From Alteromonas sp047556435 (lineage in GTDB: Bacteria > Pseudomonadota > Gammaproteobacteria > Enterobacterales > Alteromonadaceae), in contig NZ_CP180210.1 in the NCBI RefSeq assembly GCF_047556435.1, forward strand, positions 2,356,001 to 2,420,000: 64,000 bases of DNA. Reading direction: 5' to 3'. The stretch's first letter is position 1; each line of letters starts with the position of its first letter. The position numbers and the translations under genes are program-made. Under the pieces are notes generated by a model. That model did no database searches, had not been told where the DNA came from, and was given only the letters and a program-made list of their open reading frames with translations. Of the stretch, positions 51,911-61,619 are shown piece by piece.

Positions 51911-53188
51911 ATGGCAGATCAGAAAGCCATTCTTAAAGCGGGCGACAAGGAAATTGAACTTCCTATTTTGTCCCCAACAGAAGGTCAAGACGTAATTGAC
52001 GTGCGTCCATTAGGCGCTAACGGTTACTTCACCTATGACCCAGGATTTATGGCGACAGGATCTTGCGAATCAGCAATCACCTATATCGATGGCGCTAATG
52101 GTGTACTTTTACACCGCGGTTTCCCGATTGAGGAACTGGCCAGAGACGCGGACTACCTGGAAGTGTGCCACATGCTATTGCACGGTGACGCACCTTCAAA
52201 AGAAGAGTACGAAGAGTTTAAGTCGACGATTACCCGTCACACCATGGTGCATGAACAAATCAACATGTTTTTCCATGGTTTCAGAAATGACGCTCACCCA
52301 ATGGCAATGCTTTGCGGCACTGTTGGCGCGATGTCTTCGTTTTATCACAGTGATTTGGATGTTTCTAATGCAGACGAGCGCGTACGCAGTGCACACCGTC
52401 TGATTGCTAAGATGCCAACGCTGGTCGCAATGTGCTACAAGTACAATATTGGTCAGCCGTTTGTGTATCCACGCAACGATCTGAGCTACGCTGCCAACTT
52501 CCTGAATATGATGTTCTCAGTCCCTGCTGAAGAATATCAAATCAGTCCGGCTGTAGAACGGGCGATGGACCGTATCTTTACGCTTCACGCCGATCATGAG
52601 CAAAACGCTTCTACCTCAACGGTTCGTCTTGCAGGCTCTTCTGGTGCAAACCCTTATGCGTGTATTGCCGCTGGTGTTGCCTCATTATGGGGCCCTGCAC
52701 ATGGTGGTGCGAATGAAGCTTGTCTGAACATGCTGGAAGAAATCGGCAGCGTAGATCGCATTCCCGAGTTCATTGAGCGTGCAAAAGATAAGAACGACCC
52801 GTTCCGACTGATGGGCTTTGGTCACCGTGTTTATAAAAACTATGACCCGCGCGCAACCGTAATGCGTGAAAGCTGCCATGAAGTTCTGAAAGAGCTGAAT
52901 GTTCAGGATCCACTGCTGGACGTGGCAATGGAACTGGAGCGCATCGCGCTGGAAGACCCGTACTTTGCTGAGAAGAAACTGTTCCCGAACGTAGATTTCT
53001 ACTCTGGTATCGTATTAAAAGCCATTGGTATCCCAACCAATATGTTTACGTGTATCTTCGCCCTGTCTCGAACTGTAGGCTGGATTTCACACTGGCATGA
53101 AATGATGAGCGATCCAAAACAAAAAATTGGTCGTCCTCGTCAGCTATACACTGGCCACAGCAAGCGTAAATATAATCCGATTAGATAA
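51911..53188 (+). CDS. gltA: Citrate synthase
   Basis: A 425-residue type II (hexameric, NADH-sensitive type) citrate synthase condensing acetyl-CoA and oxaloacetate. The characteristic start KAILKAGDKEIELPILSPTEG, the FTYDPGFMATGSCESAITYIDG segment, HADHEQNASTSTVRLAGSS, GPAHGGANEACLNML, and MGFGHRVYKNYDPRA with the catalytic His are present. A GAGGAGAG ribosome-binding site precedes the ATG. Divergent from sdhCDAB, as in E. coli. Confidence 0.97.
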   Translation: MADQKAILKAGDKEIELPILSPTEGQDVIDVRPLGANGYFTYDPGFMATGSCESAITYIDGANGVLLHRGFPIEELARDADYLEVCHMLLHGDAPSKEEYEEFKSTITRHTMVHEQINMFFHGFRNDAHPMAMLCGTVGAMSSFYHSDLDVSNADERVRSAHRLIAKMPTLVAMCYKYNIGQPFVYPRNDLSYAANFLNMMFSVPAEEYQISPAVERAMDRIFTLHADHEQNASTSTVRLAGSSGANPYACIAAGVASLWGPAHGGANEACLNMLEEIGSVDRIPEFIERAKDKNDPFRLMGFGHRVYKNYDPRATVMRESCHEVLKELNVQDPLLDVAMELERIALEDPYFAEKKLFPNVDFYSGIVLKAIGIPTNMFTCIFALSRTVGWISHWHEMMSDPKQKIGRPRQLYTGHSKRKYNPIR

Positions 53189-53213
53189 ATCATCGTATCA
53201 GTAATTACGTAAC

Positions 53214-53241
53214 AAAATAGCGCCTGTCGGCGCTATTTTTT
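53214..53241 (+). terminator. Rho-independent terminator of gltA
   Basis: AAAATAGCGCC / GGCGCTATTTT stem with a short TGTC-type loop and a following T-run, 26 bp after the gltA stop and just before the DUF3429 gene's ribosome-binding site. Confidence 0.88.
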
Positions 53242-53254
53242 TAAGGAGAACTTC

Positions 53255-53677
53255 ATGCCCTACTCTGCAGTTTTTTTGGGTATTGCTGGCCTGATCCCAT
53301 TTATCGCCATGCCACTTTTGGTGATAACCGATAGCCTATCCTTGAGTGAAGGGGCCAGGTATTTTACCCAGTATTCGGCAGTATTGCTGTCGTTTTTTGG
53401 CGGGGTTCACTGGTTGGATGCACTTCAGCATAACCGAACCAATCATCAGCTTTATGTCGCCATGCTTCCTACTATTATTGGCTGGCTTTGCCTGGTCTTC
53501 AGTGGTGATGTCAAGGTGCTGGGGGTGTTATCGGTATCTTATATCGCGATACTTTTCTACGATAAATTTACGCTAACCCTCCCTCAAAAGATTGTTATAG
53601 CTTACACCACGGTAAGAATGGCACTTACGACCGTAGTGGTGATTTGTCATGCAGTGATGATTGTCTTACTGACCTGA
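53255..53677 (+). CDS. DUF3429 family membrane protein
   Basis: A 140-residue inner-membrane protein with four to five hydrophobic segments and an AAGGAGAACTTC site before the ATG. The pattern LGIAGLIPFIAMP at the start, then YSAVLLSFFGGVHWLDAL and MLPTIIGWLCLVF, fits DUF3429, a family of unknown function. It sits in its own unit between two terminators. Function cannot be stated. Confidence 0.75.
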   Translation: MPYSAVFLGIAGLIPFIAMPLLVITDSLSLSEGARYFTQYSAVLLSFFGGVHWLDALQHNRTNHQLYVAMLPTIIGWLCLVFSGDVKVLGVLSVSYIAILFYDKFTLTLPQKIVIAYTTVRMALTTVVVICHAVMIVLLT

Positions 53678-53774
53678 ACCGAAAATTCCATACAGCAAGG
53701 TAATTTTGTGAGGCGCGATCTAGCATCGCAGACGCCAAAGCCCTCATGATTTTATATCGTCAGTGCCAACCAAT

Positions 53775-53803
53775 AAAAAAAGCGCCTGAAGGCGCTTTTT
53801 TTA
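53775..53803. terminator. Bidirectional rho-independent terminator
   Basis: AAAAAAAGCGCC / GGCGCTTTTTTT with a 4-nt loop between the convergent DUF3429 gene and the phosphomannomutase gene. Confidence 0.9.
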
Positions 53804-53821
53804 TTGCAAATAGGCAAGTCA

Positions 53822-55282
53822 CTACTCGTCTCTGATCACGCCGAGCAATTCCGCTGTTTTTTCTTCCATCAGAGGAATATCACCTTTTGATTCCACGTTC
53901 AGCCGAATCACCGGCTCAGTGTTGGATTTTCTCAGGTTGAAGCGCCAGTCCCCAAACTCCAGCCCCAGGCCGTCGGTCTTATCGATAACCTGCGCATCTG
54001 CTTCATACTTATCAAGCACGCGTTGAAGCGCGGCATCAGCATCTTTTAACTTACTGTTAATTTCACCGGAAGAGGGAAATGCGGCTATGCGCTCTTTCAC
54101 CATCGACGCCAGCGACTGTTGCTTGGTACAAATCAGTTCAGCAATCAATAACCACGGGATCATACCGGAATCACAATAAGCGAAATCACGAAAATAGTGG
54201 TGCGCGCTCATTTCTCCGCCGTAAACCGCATCTTCCTTGCGCATACGCTCTTTTATGAAAGCGTGGCCAGTTTTGCACTTAATGGGTTTGCCACCGGCGC
54301 TGTTGACGATATCTTCGGTATTCCAGTAAACGCGTGGATCGTAAATGATTTTTGCGTCACTGTCTTTTTCAAGAAAAGCTTCTGCCAGCAGACCAACAAT
54401 ATAGTAACCTTCTATAAAGTTGCCTTCGGCATCAAATAGGAAACAACGATCAAAGTCGCCGTCCCATGCTATACCAAAATCGGCCGCATTTTCTTTTACA
54501 GCCAACGCAGTATCTGCACGATTTTCAGGCAATAACGGGTTCGGGATCCCATTCGGGAACGTACCATCGGGCTGATGATGCACTTTAACAAAGGTAACCG
54601 GCACGTTGTTCTTTCTAAAAGCAGAATCAATCGCGTCCAGCGCCTTGCCTGCCGCACCGTTGCCGACATTAGCGACGATGGTCAGCGGCGTAAAGTTATC
54701 AAGGTTGACGTAAGAGAGAATATGCTCGATATACGCATCCATACAGCTACTGCTTTTATAGCTGCCAGTGTCCTGTAAACGCACTTCCTGAATATGCGAT
54801 TTGCCGTCAAAAAAAGCCTGAGGGTCGATATCAGCGTGATTAGTATAGAAACCAAGCCGCTCATTAATCTTTGCGTCATCGAGGGATTCAGCACGTGACT
54901 TGATTGCATTGAGGCCGGTGTCGCCACTGATCGGGACCGATTGCGCCTTAACCAGCTTCATGCCGTTATAGTTAATCGGATTATGACTGGCAGTCACTTC
55001 GATACCGCCATCAACGCCAAGGTGCTTAGTAGCGAAATAAATCTCTTCCGTGCCAGCCATGCCGATATCAATGACCTCAGCGCCACCATCAATTATCCCG
55101 GCAGAGAGTGCCAGCTTCAGCGGTGCCGATGTCAAACGTACATCACCACCGACCACTACCGTCTTTGCGCCAAGTTCCTCAGCAAATGCGTAACCAATTC
55201 GATAGGCGACCTCCTCATTCAACTGGGAGTTCAGCTCGCCACGAATATCGTAAGCTTTGAAACAGGTAATAGGTGTTCCCAT
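53822..55282 (-). CDS. manB: Phosphomannomutase (CpsG/ManB type)
   Basis: A 486-residue alpha-D-phosphohexomutase. CFKAYDIRGEL at the start, TASHNPINYNGMK with the phosphoserine Ser, DGDFDRC metal-binding loop, GEMSAHHYFRDF substrate loop, and RKSNTEPVIRLNVES phosphate-binding loop are all intact. It converts mannose-6-phosphate to mannose-1-phosphate for GDP-mannose. Follows manC by 21 bp on the minus strand, so the pair makes GDP-mannose for exopolysaccharide, O-antigen or fucose/rhamnose derivatives; no glycosyltransferase lies nearby. Confidence 0.92.
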   Translation of the reverse strand: MGTPITCFKAYDIRGELNSQLNEEVAYRIGYAFAEELGAKTVVVGGDVRLTSAPLKLALSAGIIDGGAEVIDIGMAGTEEIYFATKHLGVDGGIEVTASHNPINYNGMKLVKAQSVPISGDTGLNAIKSRAESLDDAKINERLGFYTNHADIDPQAFFDGKSHIQEVRLQDTGSYKSSSCMDAYIEHILSYVNLDNFTPLTIVANVGNGAAGKALDAIDSAFRKNNVPVTFVKVHHQPDGTFPNGIPNPLLPENRADTALAVKENAADFGIAWDGDFDRCFLFDAEGNFIEGYYIVGLLAEAFLEKDSDAKIIYDPRVYWNTEDIVNSAGGKPIKCKTGHAFIKERMRKEDAVYGGEMSAHHYFRDFAYCDSGMIPWLLIAELICTKQQSLASMVKERIAAFPSSGEINSKLKDADAALQRVLDKYEADAQVIDKTDGLGLEFGDWRFNLRKSNTEPVIRLNVESKGDIPLMEEKTAELLGVIRDE

Positions 55283-55303
55283 TATCGTAATTACTCCCGG
55301 CGG

Positions 55304-56713
55304 TTACTTGGCTGTACGGCCATAGCGGTCAGAAAAGCGCACAATGTCGTCTTCTCCAAGGTAGGCGCCCGACTGAACTTCGATGAGCTCCAGCGGGATC
55401 TTGCCGGGGTTTTCCAGCGCATGCACGTCACCGATAGGGATATAGACCGACTCGTTCTCTGTGACCAACTGTGTCTTTTCACCAATTGTTACATTGGCTG
55501 TACCTGACACCACGATCCAGTGTTCGGCACGGTGATGATGCATCTGTACAGAGAGTTTTTCGCCGGGCTTAACGGTGATCCGCTTAACCTGGAAGCGCTT
55601 GCCGTTATCGATGGAGTCGTAACTGCCCCACGGGCGGAAGACTTCCCGGTGAAATTCGAACTCAGGCCGCTTTTCCGCTTTTAATGTGCCGACGACCTTC
55701 TTGATATCCTGCACTTTGTCTTTGTGGGCAACCATGACTGCATCTTTGGTCTCAACCACAACGACATCATCAAGGCCAATCACCGAAATCAGGCGCTCTT
55801 CTGCATTAATGTAGCTGTTGTGTACCCCTTCAAGAATAGCATCACCCACCACCACATTACCGTTCTCATCTTTGTTTTCGGCGGTATCCCACAGCGATGT
55901 CCAGCTGCCTACATCAGACCAGCCTGCATCCAGTGGTACCATCGCAGCCGCTTGCGTTTTTTCCATGACGGCATAATCGATAGAGTCATCCGGGCAGGTC
56001 GCAAAAATGTCAGCATCGACGCGGATAAAATCAAGATCATGCGATTCAGAATCAATGGCTTTTTTGCACACATTGAGAATATCTGGGTTGAACTTACTTA
56101 GCTCTTCCAGGTATCGGCTGGCCTTGAACATGAACATGCCGCTGTTCCAGAAGTACTTACCGGAATCGACATAAGTCTTCGCTGTTTCCATGTCAGGCTT
56201 TTCAACAAATTCTTTTACCGCAAAGCCGCCGTCCAGTTCATCACCAGACTGGATATAGCCGTATCCGGTATGCGGCTCAGTGGGCACAATACCAAAGGTA
56301 ACTAAATTGCCAGCTTCTGCCAGAGCCTGGGCTTTCTCAATCGCACCGTGAAACTCAGGTAATTGTTTGATCAGGTGATCGGCTGCCAATACAAGAAGCA
56401 CCGGGTCCTGACCATCTTTAGTGGCATGTAAAGCCGCCAGCGCAATCGCCGGCGCGGTGTTGCGCCCTACAGGTTCAAGCATTATCCCGCCGTGATCGGT
56501 ACCTAGCTGTCGTAATTGTTCAGCAACCAGAAACCGGTGCGCTTCATTGCAGATTAATACCGGTTTTTCCGCACCGGTGCCATTAAGACGCGACAGCGTT
56601 TCCTGCAGCATGGTTTGTTCTGATGTCAGGGATAGAAATTGCTTTGGGAGCGCGGCACGAGACTTTGGCCAAAGACGACTTCCTGAGCCGCCCGCAAGGA
56701 TAACTGGTTTCAT
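55304..56713 (-). CDS. manC: Mannose-1-phosphate guanylyltransferase / mannose-6-phosphate isomerase (bifunctional)
   Basis: A 469-residue two-domain enzyme of the AlgA/CpsB/ManC type. The nucleotidyltransferase domain starts MKPVILAGGSGSRLWPKSR with PKQFL, then EPVGRNTAPAIALAA and FVEKPD. The C-terminal cupin (about residues 350-460) has RPWGSYDSID and VQMHHHRAEHWIVVSG, the zinc/isomerase motif. It should supply mannose-1-phosphate conversion to GDP-mannose and, with the cupin, fructose-6-phosphate to mannose-6-phosphate. First gene of the manC-manB unit. Confidence 0.93.
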   Translation of the reverse strand: MKPVILAGGSGSRLWPKSRAALPKQFLSLTSEQTMLQETLSRLNGTGAEKPVLICNEAHRFLVAEQLRQLGTDHGGIMLEPVGRNTAPAIALAALHATKDGQDPVLLVLAADHLIKQLPEFHGAIEKAQALAEAGNLVTFGIVPTEPHTGYGYIQSGDELDGGFAVKEFVEKPDMETAKTYVDSGKYFWNSGMFMFKASRYLEELSKFNPDILNVCKKAIDSESHDLDFIRVDADIFATCPDDSIDYAVMEKTQAAAMVPLDAGWSDVGSWTSLWDTAENKDENGNVVVGDAILEGVHNSYINAEERLISVIGLDDVVVVETKDAVMVAHKDKVQDIKKVVGTLKAEKRPEFEFHREVFRPWGSYDSIDNGKRFQVKRITVKPGEKLSVQMHHHRAEHWIVVSGTANVTIGEKTQLVTENESVYIPIGDVHALENPGKIPLELIEVQSGAYLGEDDIVRFSDRYGRTAK

Positions 56714-56832
56714 TATCTGTCCTGTAAAGTGTGGCTTTCGCCTGATAGTTCCTGAGTACGATGGTAATCAAGGCGGACGCCCCAATCAATGGCTATATTC
56801 CAGTTAATTAAAAAAAAACATAATTTGGAATA

Positions 56833-56865
56833 AAAAAGCCCCTCGCTATAAGCTTAAGGGGCTTT
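56833..56865 (-). terminator. Rho-independent terminator after the pirin gene
   Basis: AAAGCCCCTTAAGC / GCGAGGGGCTTT-type stem on the minus strand, followed by a T-run, 25 bp beyond the pirin stop at 56890. Confidence 0.8.
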
Positions 56866-56889
56866 GGATAAGGATACTAGCGTTATTTT

Positions 56890-57714
56890 TCAGGTAAAGT
56901 TGCCACTTTGGTAATCCATCAGCGCCTGACGAATCTCTTGTTCTGTGTTCATGACGAACGGGCCATATTGCACCACGGGCTCGCGGATGGGCTCACCAGC
57001 GACTAAAATCGCCTTGCCGACACCCGAAATCTCGACACTACCGGTATCGGATAGTACCGCTAATTCGCCGGACTCTATGGTTTCTCCACACAGGTTAAGT
57101 TTGCCATCGTAACAGTAAACAAAGCCATTGTGCCCGTCTTCCACTTTAACAGTCTGGGTGTCTTGCGTTGTTAAGTGAAAGTCGAAGAACAAAGGAGCGA
57201 CTGCTTGTGTCGAGACCGGACCGCTCACGTCATTGATGGTTCCCGCAAGTACTTTGACACTGTTGCCATTTCCGAGATCAACGGTGGGTACGGATGCCGG
57301 CTGAATGTCTTGGTAACCCGGCGCAGAGAGCTTTTCACTGGCAGGCAAGTTAACCCACAATTGAAACCCCTGCAGTAAGCCTGACTCCTGCTCTGGCATC
57401 TCCTCATGAATAATCCCGCGCCCTGCATTCATCCACTGGATACCGCCAGATTCAATCACGCCTTCATTGCCCACCGAATCTTTATGCCGCATCTTTCCGG
57501 TTAACATGTAAGTGACGGTCTGAAATCCGCGATGCGGATGCGGCGGAAACCCTTCAATATAGTCGCTGGCTTCTTCAGAGCCAAAAAAGTCGAGCATCAG
57601 GAAAGGATCGAGCCGTGGTAGGGCTGGTTGACCAATAATTCGGGTAAGTTTAACTCCTGCCCCATCCTGCGTGGCAATGCCTCTTACTCGCTGGGTAATT
57701 CGTCTGACATTCAT
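56890..57714 (-). CDS. Pirin family protein
   Basis: A 274-residue bicupin. The N-terminal cupin has PPHPHRGFQTVTYML with the metal-binding histidines, and GRGIIHEEMPE supplies further ligands; DPFLMLDFFGSEEASDY precedes them. The second cupin is at the C-terminus and lacks the metal motif, as usual. Some bacterial pirins are quercetin dioxygenases, others act as redox or metabolic regulators; the role here is unknown. It follows the glutathionyl-hydroquinone reductase gene by seven bases and is probably cotranscribed, which favours an oxidative or quinone-related job (inference). Confidence 0.88.
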   Translation of the reverse strand: MNVRRITQRVRGIATQDGAGVKLTRIIGQPALPRLDPFLMLDFFGSEEASDYIEGFPPHPHRGFQTVTYMLTGKMRHKDSVGNEGVIESGGIQWMNAGRGIIHEEMPEQESGLLQGFQLWVNLPASEKLSAPGYQDIQPASVPTVDLGNGNSVKVLAGTINDVSGPVSTQAVAPLFFDFHLTTQDTQTVKVEDGHNGFVYCYDGKLNLCGETIESGELAVLSDTGSVEISGVGKAILVAGEPIREPVVQYGPFVMNTEQEIRQALMDYQSGNFT

Positions 57715-57721
57715 TGTGCTT

Positions 57722-58669
57722 CTACTCCACCTTTGCGGACAAATCCTGACTGGGTCCTACCGGCACAACCTGAGTAGGATTGATCATAGTATGACTGTAG
57801 TAATAATGACGTTTAATGTGATCAAAATTCACTGTCTCAGCAATACCGGGGTGCTGATACAATGACTTCATATACGCAAACATGGCCGGATAGTCTGCAA
57901 TTTGTCTGATATTGCATTTAAAGTGACCATGATATACCGGATCAAAACGGATAAGCGTGGTGAACAGTCGCCAGTCTGCTTCTGTCAGGGTATCACCCAC
58001 CAGATAGCGTTGCTGTTTTAGTCTCTCTTCTACCGTGTCCAACGCTTTGAAAAGGGTATATACCGCTTCTTCATATGCATCTTGTGTTGTTGCGAATCCA
58101 GACTTATAAACGCCGTTATTAATGTCGTGATATACCATCTCGTTTACCGTGTCGATCTCGGTTCGCAGCGACTTAGGATAATAGTCATCGTGATTGTCGG
58201 TGATGTCATTAAATGCCGAGTTAAACATACGAATGATTTCCGACGACTCATTACTCACAATACATTTTTTCTGCTTATCCCATAGTACGGGCACAGTAAC
58301 CCGCGTAGTCACATCCGGCGTATCCATTAGATAGATTTCGCGAAGAAAGTCTTTGTTATACAGCGTATCGCCTGTGGCGCCGGGATAATCCTCAAACGTC
58401 CAGCCTTCACCCAGCATATCCGGACAGACTACCGACACGCTGATATGCGACTCCAGCGCCTTGAGCTTACGAAATATCAATGCCCGGTGTGCCCATGGAC
58501 ATGCCAGAGAAACATAAAGATGATAACGACCACTTTGCGGCGGAAATTCAGCGCCGGTCTCCGTTGATATTGTGTTTCTGAAGGATGACGACTCGCGTTT
58601 AAACTTACCGTCGTTGCTATCCGTATCGTACCACTTGTCCTGCCATTTACCGTCTACCAATAATCCCAT
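57722..58669 (-). CDS. Glutathionyl-hydroquinone reductase (YqjG/ECM4-type GST)
   Basis: About 315 residues from the ATG at 58669, which has an AGGAGAGAG ribosome-binding site; an in-frame start at 58705 lacks one. The thioredoxin-like domain has the active-site CPWA (SLACPWAHRALIFRKLK, Cys57), specific to the Xi-class GSTs that reduce S-glutathionyl-hydroquinones. SDESSEI-type (SNESSEIIRMFN) glutathione-binding residues and the all-helical C-terminal domain (LVGDTLTEADWRLFTTLIRFD) follow. Acts in the cytosol on glutathione adducts of quinones. First gene of the pair with pirin. Confidence 0.9.
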   Translation of the reverse strand: MGLLVDGKWQDKWYDTDSNDGKFKRESSSFRNTISTETGAEFPPQSGRYHLYVSLACPWAHRALIFRKLKALESHISVSVVCPDMLGEGWTFEDYPGATGDTLYNKDFLREIYLMDTPDVTTRVTVPVLWDKQKKCIVSNESSEIIRMFNSAFNDITDNHDDYYPKSLRTEIDTVNEMVYHDINNGVYKSGFATTQDAYEEAVYTLFKALDTVEERLKQQRYLVGDTLTEADWRLFTTLIRFDPVYHGHFKCNIRQIADYPAMFAYMKSLYQHPGIAETVNFDHIKRHYYYSHTMINPTQVVPVGPSQDLSAKVE

Positions 58670-58891
58670 GACTCTCTCCTGTATTGACCTGATTGCAGAT
58701 GTCACGCGTTACTTCTGCCTCGCAGTACGTACTCTTTCAACAGTGTTACGTCTCGCGATGAAAATCGGCTGAAAAATACCTGTTGATGACACGCTAAATC
58801 TGCCTGACCTTTATTTGACCATACAGAGTCTAGAACGTATTCACGTTATATTTGGATTGAGTGTTCTATTAAATAGAATAAACCAGTGTGG

Positions 58892-60112
58892 TCAGGAAAA
58901 CGCCCTGTCGAGAATAGCTCTGGCGATAGGCAACGCACTGGTCGCAGCCGGTGATGGGGCATTTCCCACATGCAGAATGCGTGCGGAGGAAACAAAACGG
59001 AAATCCTGGACCAGCTCGCCGTCGTGGGTCACAGCCTGTGCACGGATGCCAGCCCGAAATGGAGAAAAATCGTGCTCCGTTACTGCCGGGCAATACCGCT
59101 GTATCAATGACGCATAATGTCGCTTACTCAAGGTGGTGGCCAACTCTGAAACAACACTTTCCCGGTATTTCCATAGTAGCTTCCACAACCCCGGAGATTT
59201 ACCCAGTTGCCAGAGTTCGGCAAGAGAAGTCTGGTGATTATTGTAAGCTTCTTTTCCCGGCGCCAGCACCGCGTTAGGCCCGACTGTCGTGTAGCCACCG
59301 ATCATTCGCGTAAGATGGAGGCCAAGAAACGGCATCGCCGGATCCGGCACCGGATAAATTAACCGTGACGTGATATTGTCAAAGCGCGAGTGTAGCTTAA
59401 AGTACTCCCCCTTAAATGGCAGTATGCTAAATTCACAGTCCAGGCCTTGTAAGTGGATCAGTGTATCCGCATAAACGCCGGCGCAAACTATCAGCTTATC
59501 TGCACGAAACTGCTTTAGTTCATCACCACGGCGACACGTCACTGTAGTAAACGCGTCCCCTTCCTCAATGCCGCATACTGCATGCTGGTAGCGAATTTCC
59601 AGTGCACCAGTCGAGCACGCTTTCTCCAGCATGCACGATGTGATAGCAGAATAATCAGTGATCCCGGTATGTGAGACATAAATCGCCTCCTCTCCCCTAA
59701 TATGTGGCTCCATCTTGCTCAGGCCACTGGCGCTCACACGCTCAGGAGAAAGGTCATTTTGCTGACAACGTTCGAAAATGGTATTGAGGTTGTCAATCTC
59801 TTGCTCAGATGTGGCGACGACGAGCTTCCCGCATTGCTCTACAGGTAAATCATGCTCGCTGCAAAAGCGCAGCGTATCCTCCAGCCCTTGTCGACAGTAT
59901 TTTGCTTTAAGCGAGCCAGGTGGATAGTAGACACCCGCATGGATCACACCGGAGTTTCTGCCCGTCTGATGAGTAGCCGGTTCCGCGCCCTTATCCATCA
60001 GCATCACTCTGGCAGCCGGATGCTTTTTGCAGTAGGTGTAAGCGACAGCTGCACCGATAATGCCCGCACCAACAATAATTAGATCGTATGTGTTCTCAGC
60101 CACTTCTGTCAC
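58892..60112 (-). CDS. lhgO: L-2-hydroxyglutarate oxidase/dehydrogenase
   Basis: A 406-residue FAD enzyme of the DAO family. The dinucleotide fold IIVGAGIIGAAVAYTYCKK at the N-terminus is followed by THQTGRNSGVIHAGVYYPPGSLKAKYC, the LhgO signature, and by PFKGEYFKL and PFLGLHLTRMIGGYTTVGPNAVLA. It oxidises L-2-hydroxyglutarate to 2-oxoglutarate and feeds electrons to the membrane quinone pool. Normal length. It stands alone on the minus strand, divergent from tcdA with a 150-bp gap. Confidence 0.92.
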   Translation of the reverse strand: MTEVAENTYDLIIVGAGIIGAAVAYTYCKKHPAARVMLMDKGAEPATHQTGRNSGVIHAGVYYPPGSLKAKYCRQGLEDTLRFCSEHDLPVEQCGKLVVATSEQEIDNLNTIFERCQQNDLSPERVSASGLSKMEPHIRGEEAIYVSHTGITDYSAITSCMLEKACSTGALEIRYQHAVCGIEEGDAFTTVTCRRGDELKQFRADKLIVCAGVYADTLIHLQGLDCEFSILPFKGEYFKLHSRFDNITSRLIYPVPDPAMPFLGLHLTRMIGGYTTVGPNAVLAPGKEAYNNHQTSLAELWQLGKSPGLWKLLWKYRESVVSELATTLSKRHYASLIQRYCPAVTEHDFSPFRAGIRAQAVTHDGELVQDFRFVSSARILHVGNAPSPAATSALPIARAILDRAFS

Positions 60113-60262
60113 CCGCTTTCACGCATCGCAACACTTGAAAATTACTGGTAGTCTGCCATTATGCGCGCGGTTAAGAAACCGATGGATACAGATTCTGTAT
60201 TTACAATAATTGTGCAGGCAGCCATCTTGCAGGCCAGCACTCATTATCACCTGACAGGCACT

Positions 60263-61045
60263 ATGAATTCAGACGAAAAAACCCGTTTTGGGGGTATCAC
60301 GCGGCTATATGGCCAACCAGCAACGGATGCGTTAACTCACAGTCACGTCTGCGTTGCCGGGATCGGCGGCGTTGGCTCCTGGACGGCAGAAGCGCTTGCC
60401 CGCTCTGGTATCGGTAATATTACGCTGATCGATCTGGATGACATCTGCACCACAAATACCAACCGCCAAATTCACGCACTGACCGACACGATTGGCAATG
60501 CCAAAGTAGACGTTATGAAATCGCGGATCCGGTTAATTAACCCGCAGTGTAACGTTAACGCTATCGAAGACTTTGTCACCGAAGAGACTGTCTCAGACTA
60601 TCTGACGTCTGAAATGGACGTGGTTATTGATGCCACTGACAGCATTAAGGCAAAAGCGGCGATGATCCATCACTGTAAACGACGGAAAATCCCCATCATT
60701 ACCGTCGGTGGCGCAGGCGGGCAAATTGACCCCACCCAGGTAACCCGTGGCGATCTGGCAAAGACAACTCAGGACCCGCTTGCCGCCAAACTTCGAAGCG
60801 AACTTCGTCGCTTTTATGGTTTTAGCAAAAACCCAAAGCGTCGGTTTGGTGTCGAGTGCATCTACTCCACCGAGCAGCTTCGCTATCCGCAACCTGACGG
60901 CTCAGTTTGCTTTAACAAATCTGCAATGGACGGAGGAACCCGCCTTGATTGTGCTGGCGGTTTTGGTGCCGTCGTCACGGTAACGGCGACTTTTGGCATG
61001 TTTGCCGCGGCAAGCGCGATAAACCGTATCACGGGTCAGAAATAG
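60263..61045 (+). CDS. tcdA: tRNA threonylcarbamoyladenosine dehydratase
   Basis: About 260 residues from the ATG at 60263, which gives the family's usual start (MNSDEKTRFGGITRLYG); the frame is open from 60161 but the extra residues look non-coding. It belongs to the E1-like ThiF/MoeB family: ATP-binding VAGIGGVGSWTAEALARSGIG, LIDLDDICTTNTNRQ and DATDSIKAKA. It cyclises t6A37 of ANN-decoding tRNAs to ct6A. A CSxx-type partner (csdA/csdE) is not in the window. Residues match E. coli TcdA (YgdL) in pattern and length. Confidence 0.92.
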   Translation: MNSDEKTRFGGITRLYGQPATDALTHSHVCVAGIGGVGSWTAEALARSGIGNITLIDLDDICTTNTNRQIHALTDTIGNAKVDVMKSRIRLINPQCNVNAIEDFVTEETVSDYLTSEMDVVIDATDSIKAKAAMIHHCKRRKIPIITVGGAGGQIDPTQVTRGDLAKTTQDPLAAKLRSELRRFYGFSKNPKRRFGVECIYSTEQLRYPQPDGSVCFNKSAMDGGTRLDCAGGFGAVVTVTATFGMFAAASAINRITGQK

Positions 61046-61174
61046 ACATCGACACAGAACTACCGCAGAATAGTGTCAGATGGGCGGGCAATGCTGACAT
61101 CGTGTAACACTTGCCCGGATAAAAACGACAAAATAACACCATTCCACGAGCTGGTTAGAAATACGGAGCAATGG

Positions 61175-61582
61175 ATGAAGCAACAAGAATTAGAACAACT
61201 CATGGCAGATTGTGCCCGCGATGCTGTTGCCACAGCCCAGGAAGAGTTTCAGGTAGAACTGGATTACACAGGCGAGAGTATCGCAGCGGTCGATGATGTA
61301 TTGTTAAGCTTTGTAGACCGTTATCACGATAAAGCACTGGAAGACGAAGCGGTATTTACGCTGTGCAACGTCTTTGGCGCCTATACCGGCGAAACGTTTC
61401 GCAGGCTTGTCGGCGGCAGTTGGCGTTACGATCAGTCGAACCCGAAAGCCCCTTATGTCCTGCTGGATGTTGGCGAGCTGTCTTATGCCTTTGCAGGAAT
61501 TTGCTACGAGCGTCTGGTAAACGACAGTCAGGTAAGCGTAAAAGCGTATTTTGACCAGGCATTATCGCAGCACGTGCAATGA
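61175..61582 (+). CDS. Small hypothetical protein
   Basis: About 135 residues from the ATG at 61175, which has a GGAG site ten bases upstream; the frame is open further upstream but without a good start. Soluble, acidic, no signal peptide or membrane segment. The middle part VDRYHDKALEDEAVFTLCNVF followed by GAYTGETFRRLVGGSWRYD resembles small proteins of unknown function (DUF3806-like), but I do not recognise it firmly. It follows tcdA by 129 bp on the same strand. Function unknown. Confidence 0.6.
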   Translation: MKQQELEQLMADCARDAVATAQEEFQVELDYTGESIAAVDDVLLSFVDRYHDKALEDEAVFTLCNVFGAYTGETFRRLVGGSWRYDQSNPKAPYVLLDVGELSYAFAGICYERLVNDSQVSVKAYFDQALSQHVQ

Positions 61583-61619
61583 AAGCGACTTGGGATCAGC
61601 ACTAACCTGATCCCATTGT

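Noticed and set aside
58863..58877. AT-only palindrome TTCTATT-A-AATAGAA after lhgO
   Set aside because: No GC in the stem and no T-run; it is too weak to call a terminator and no regulator is implied.
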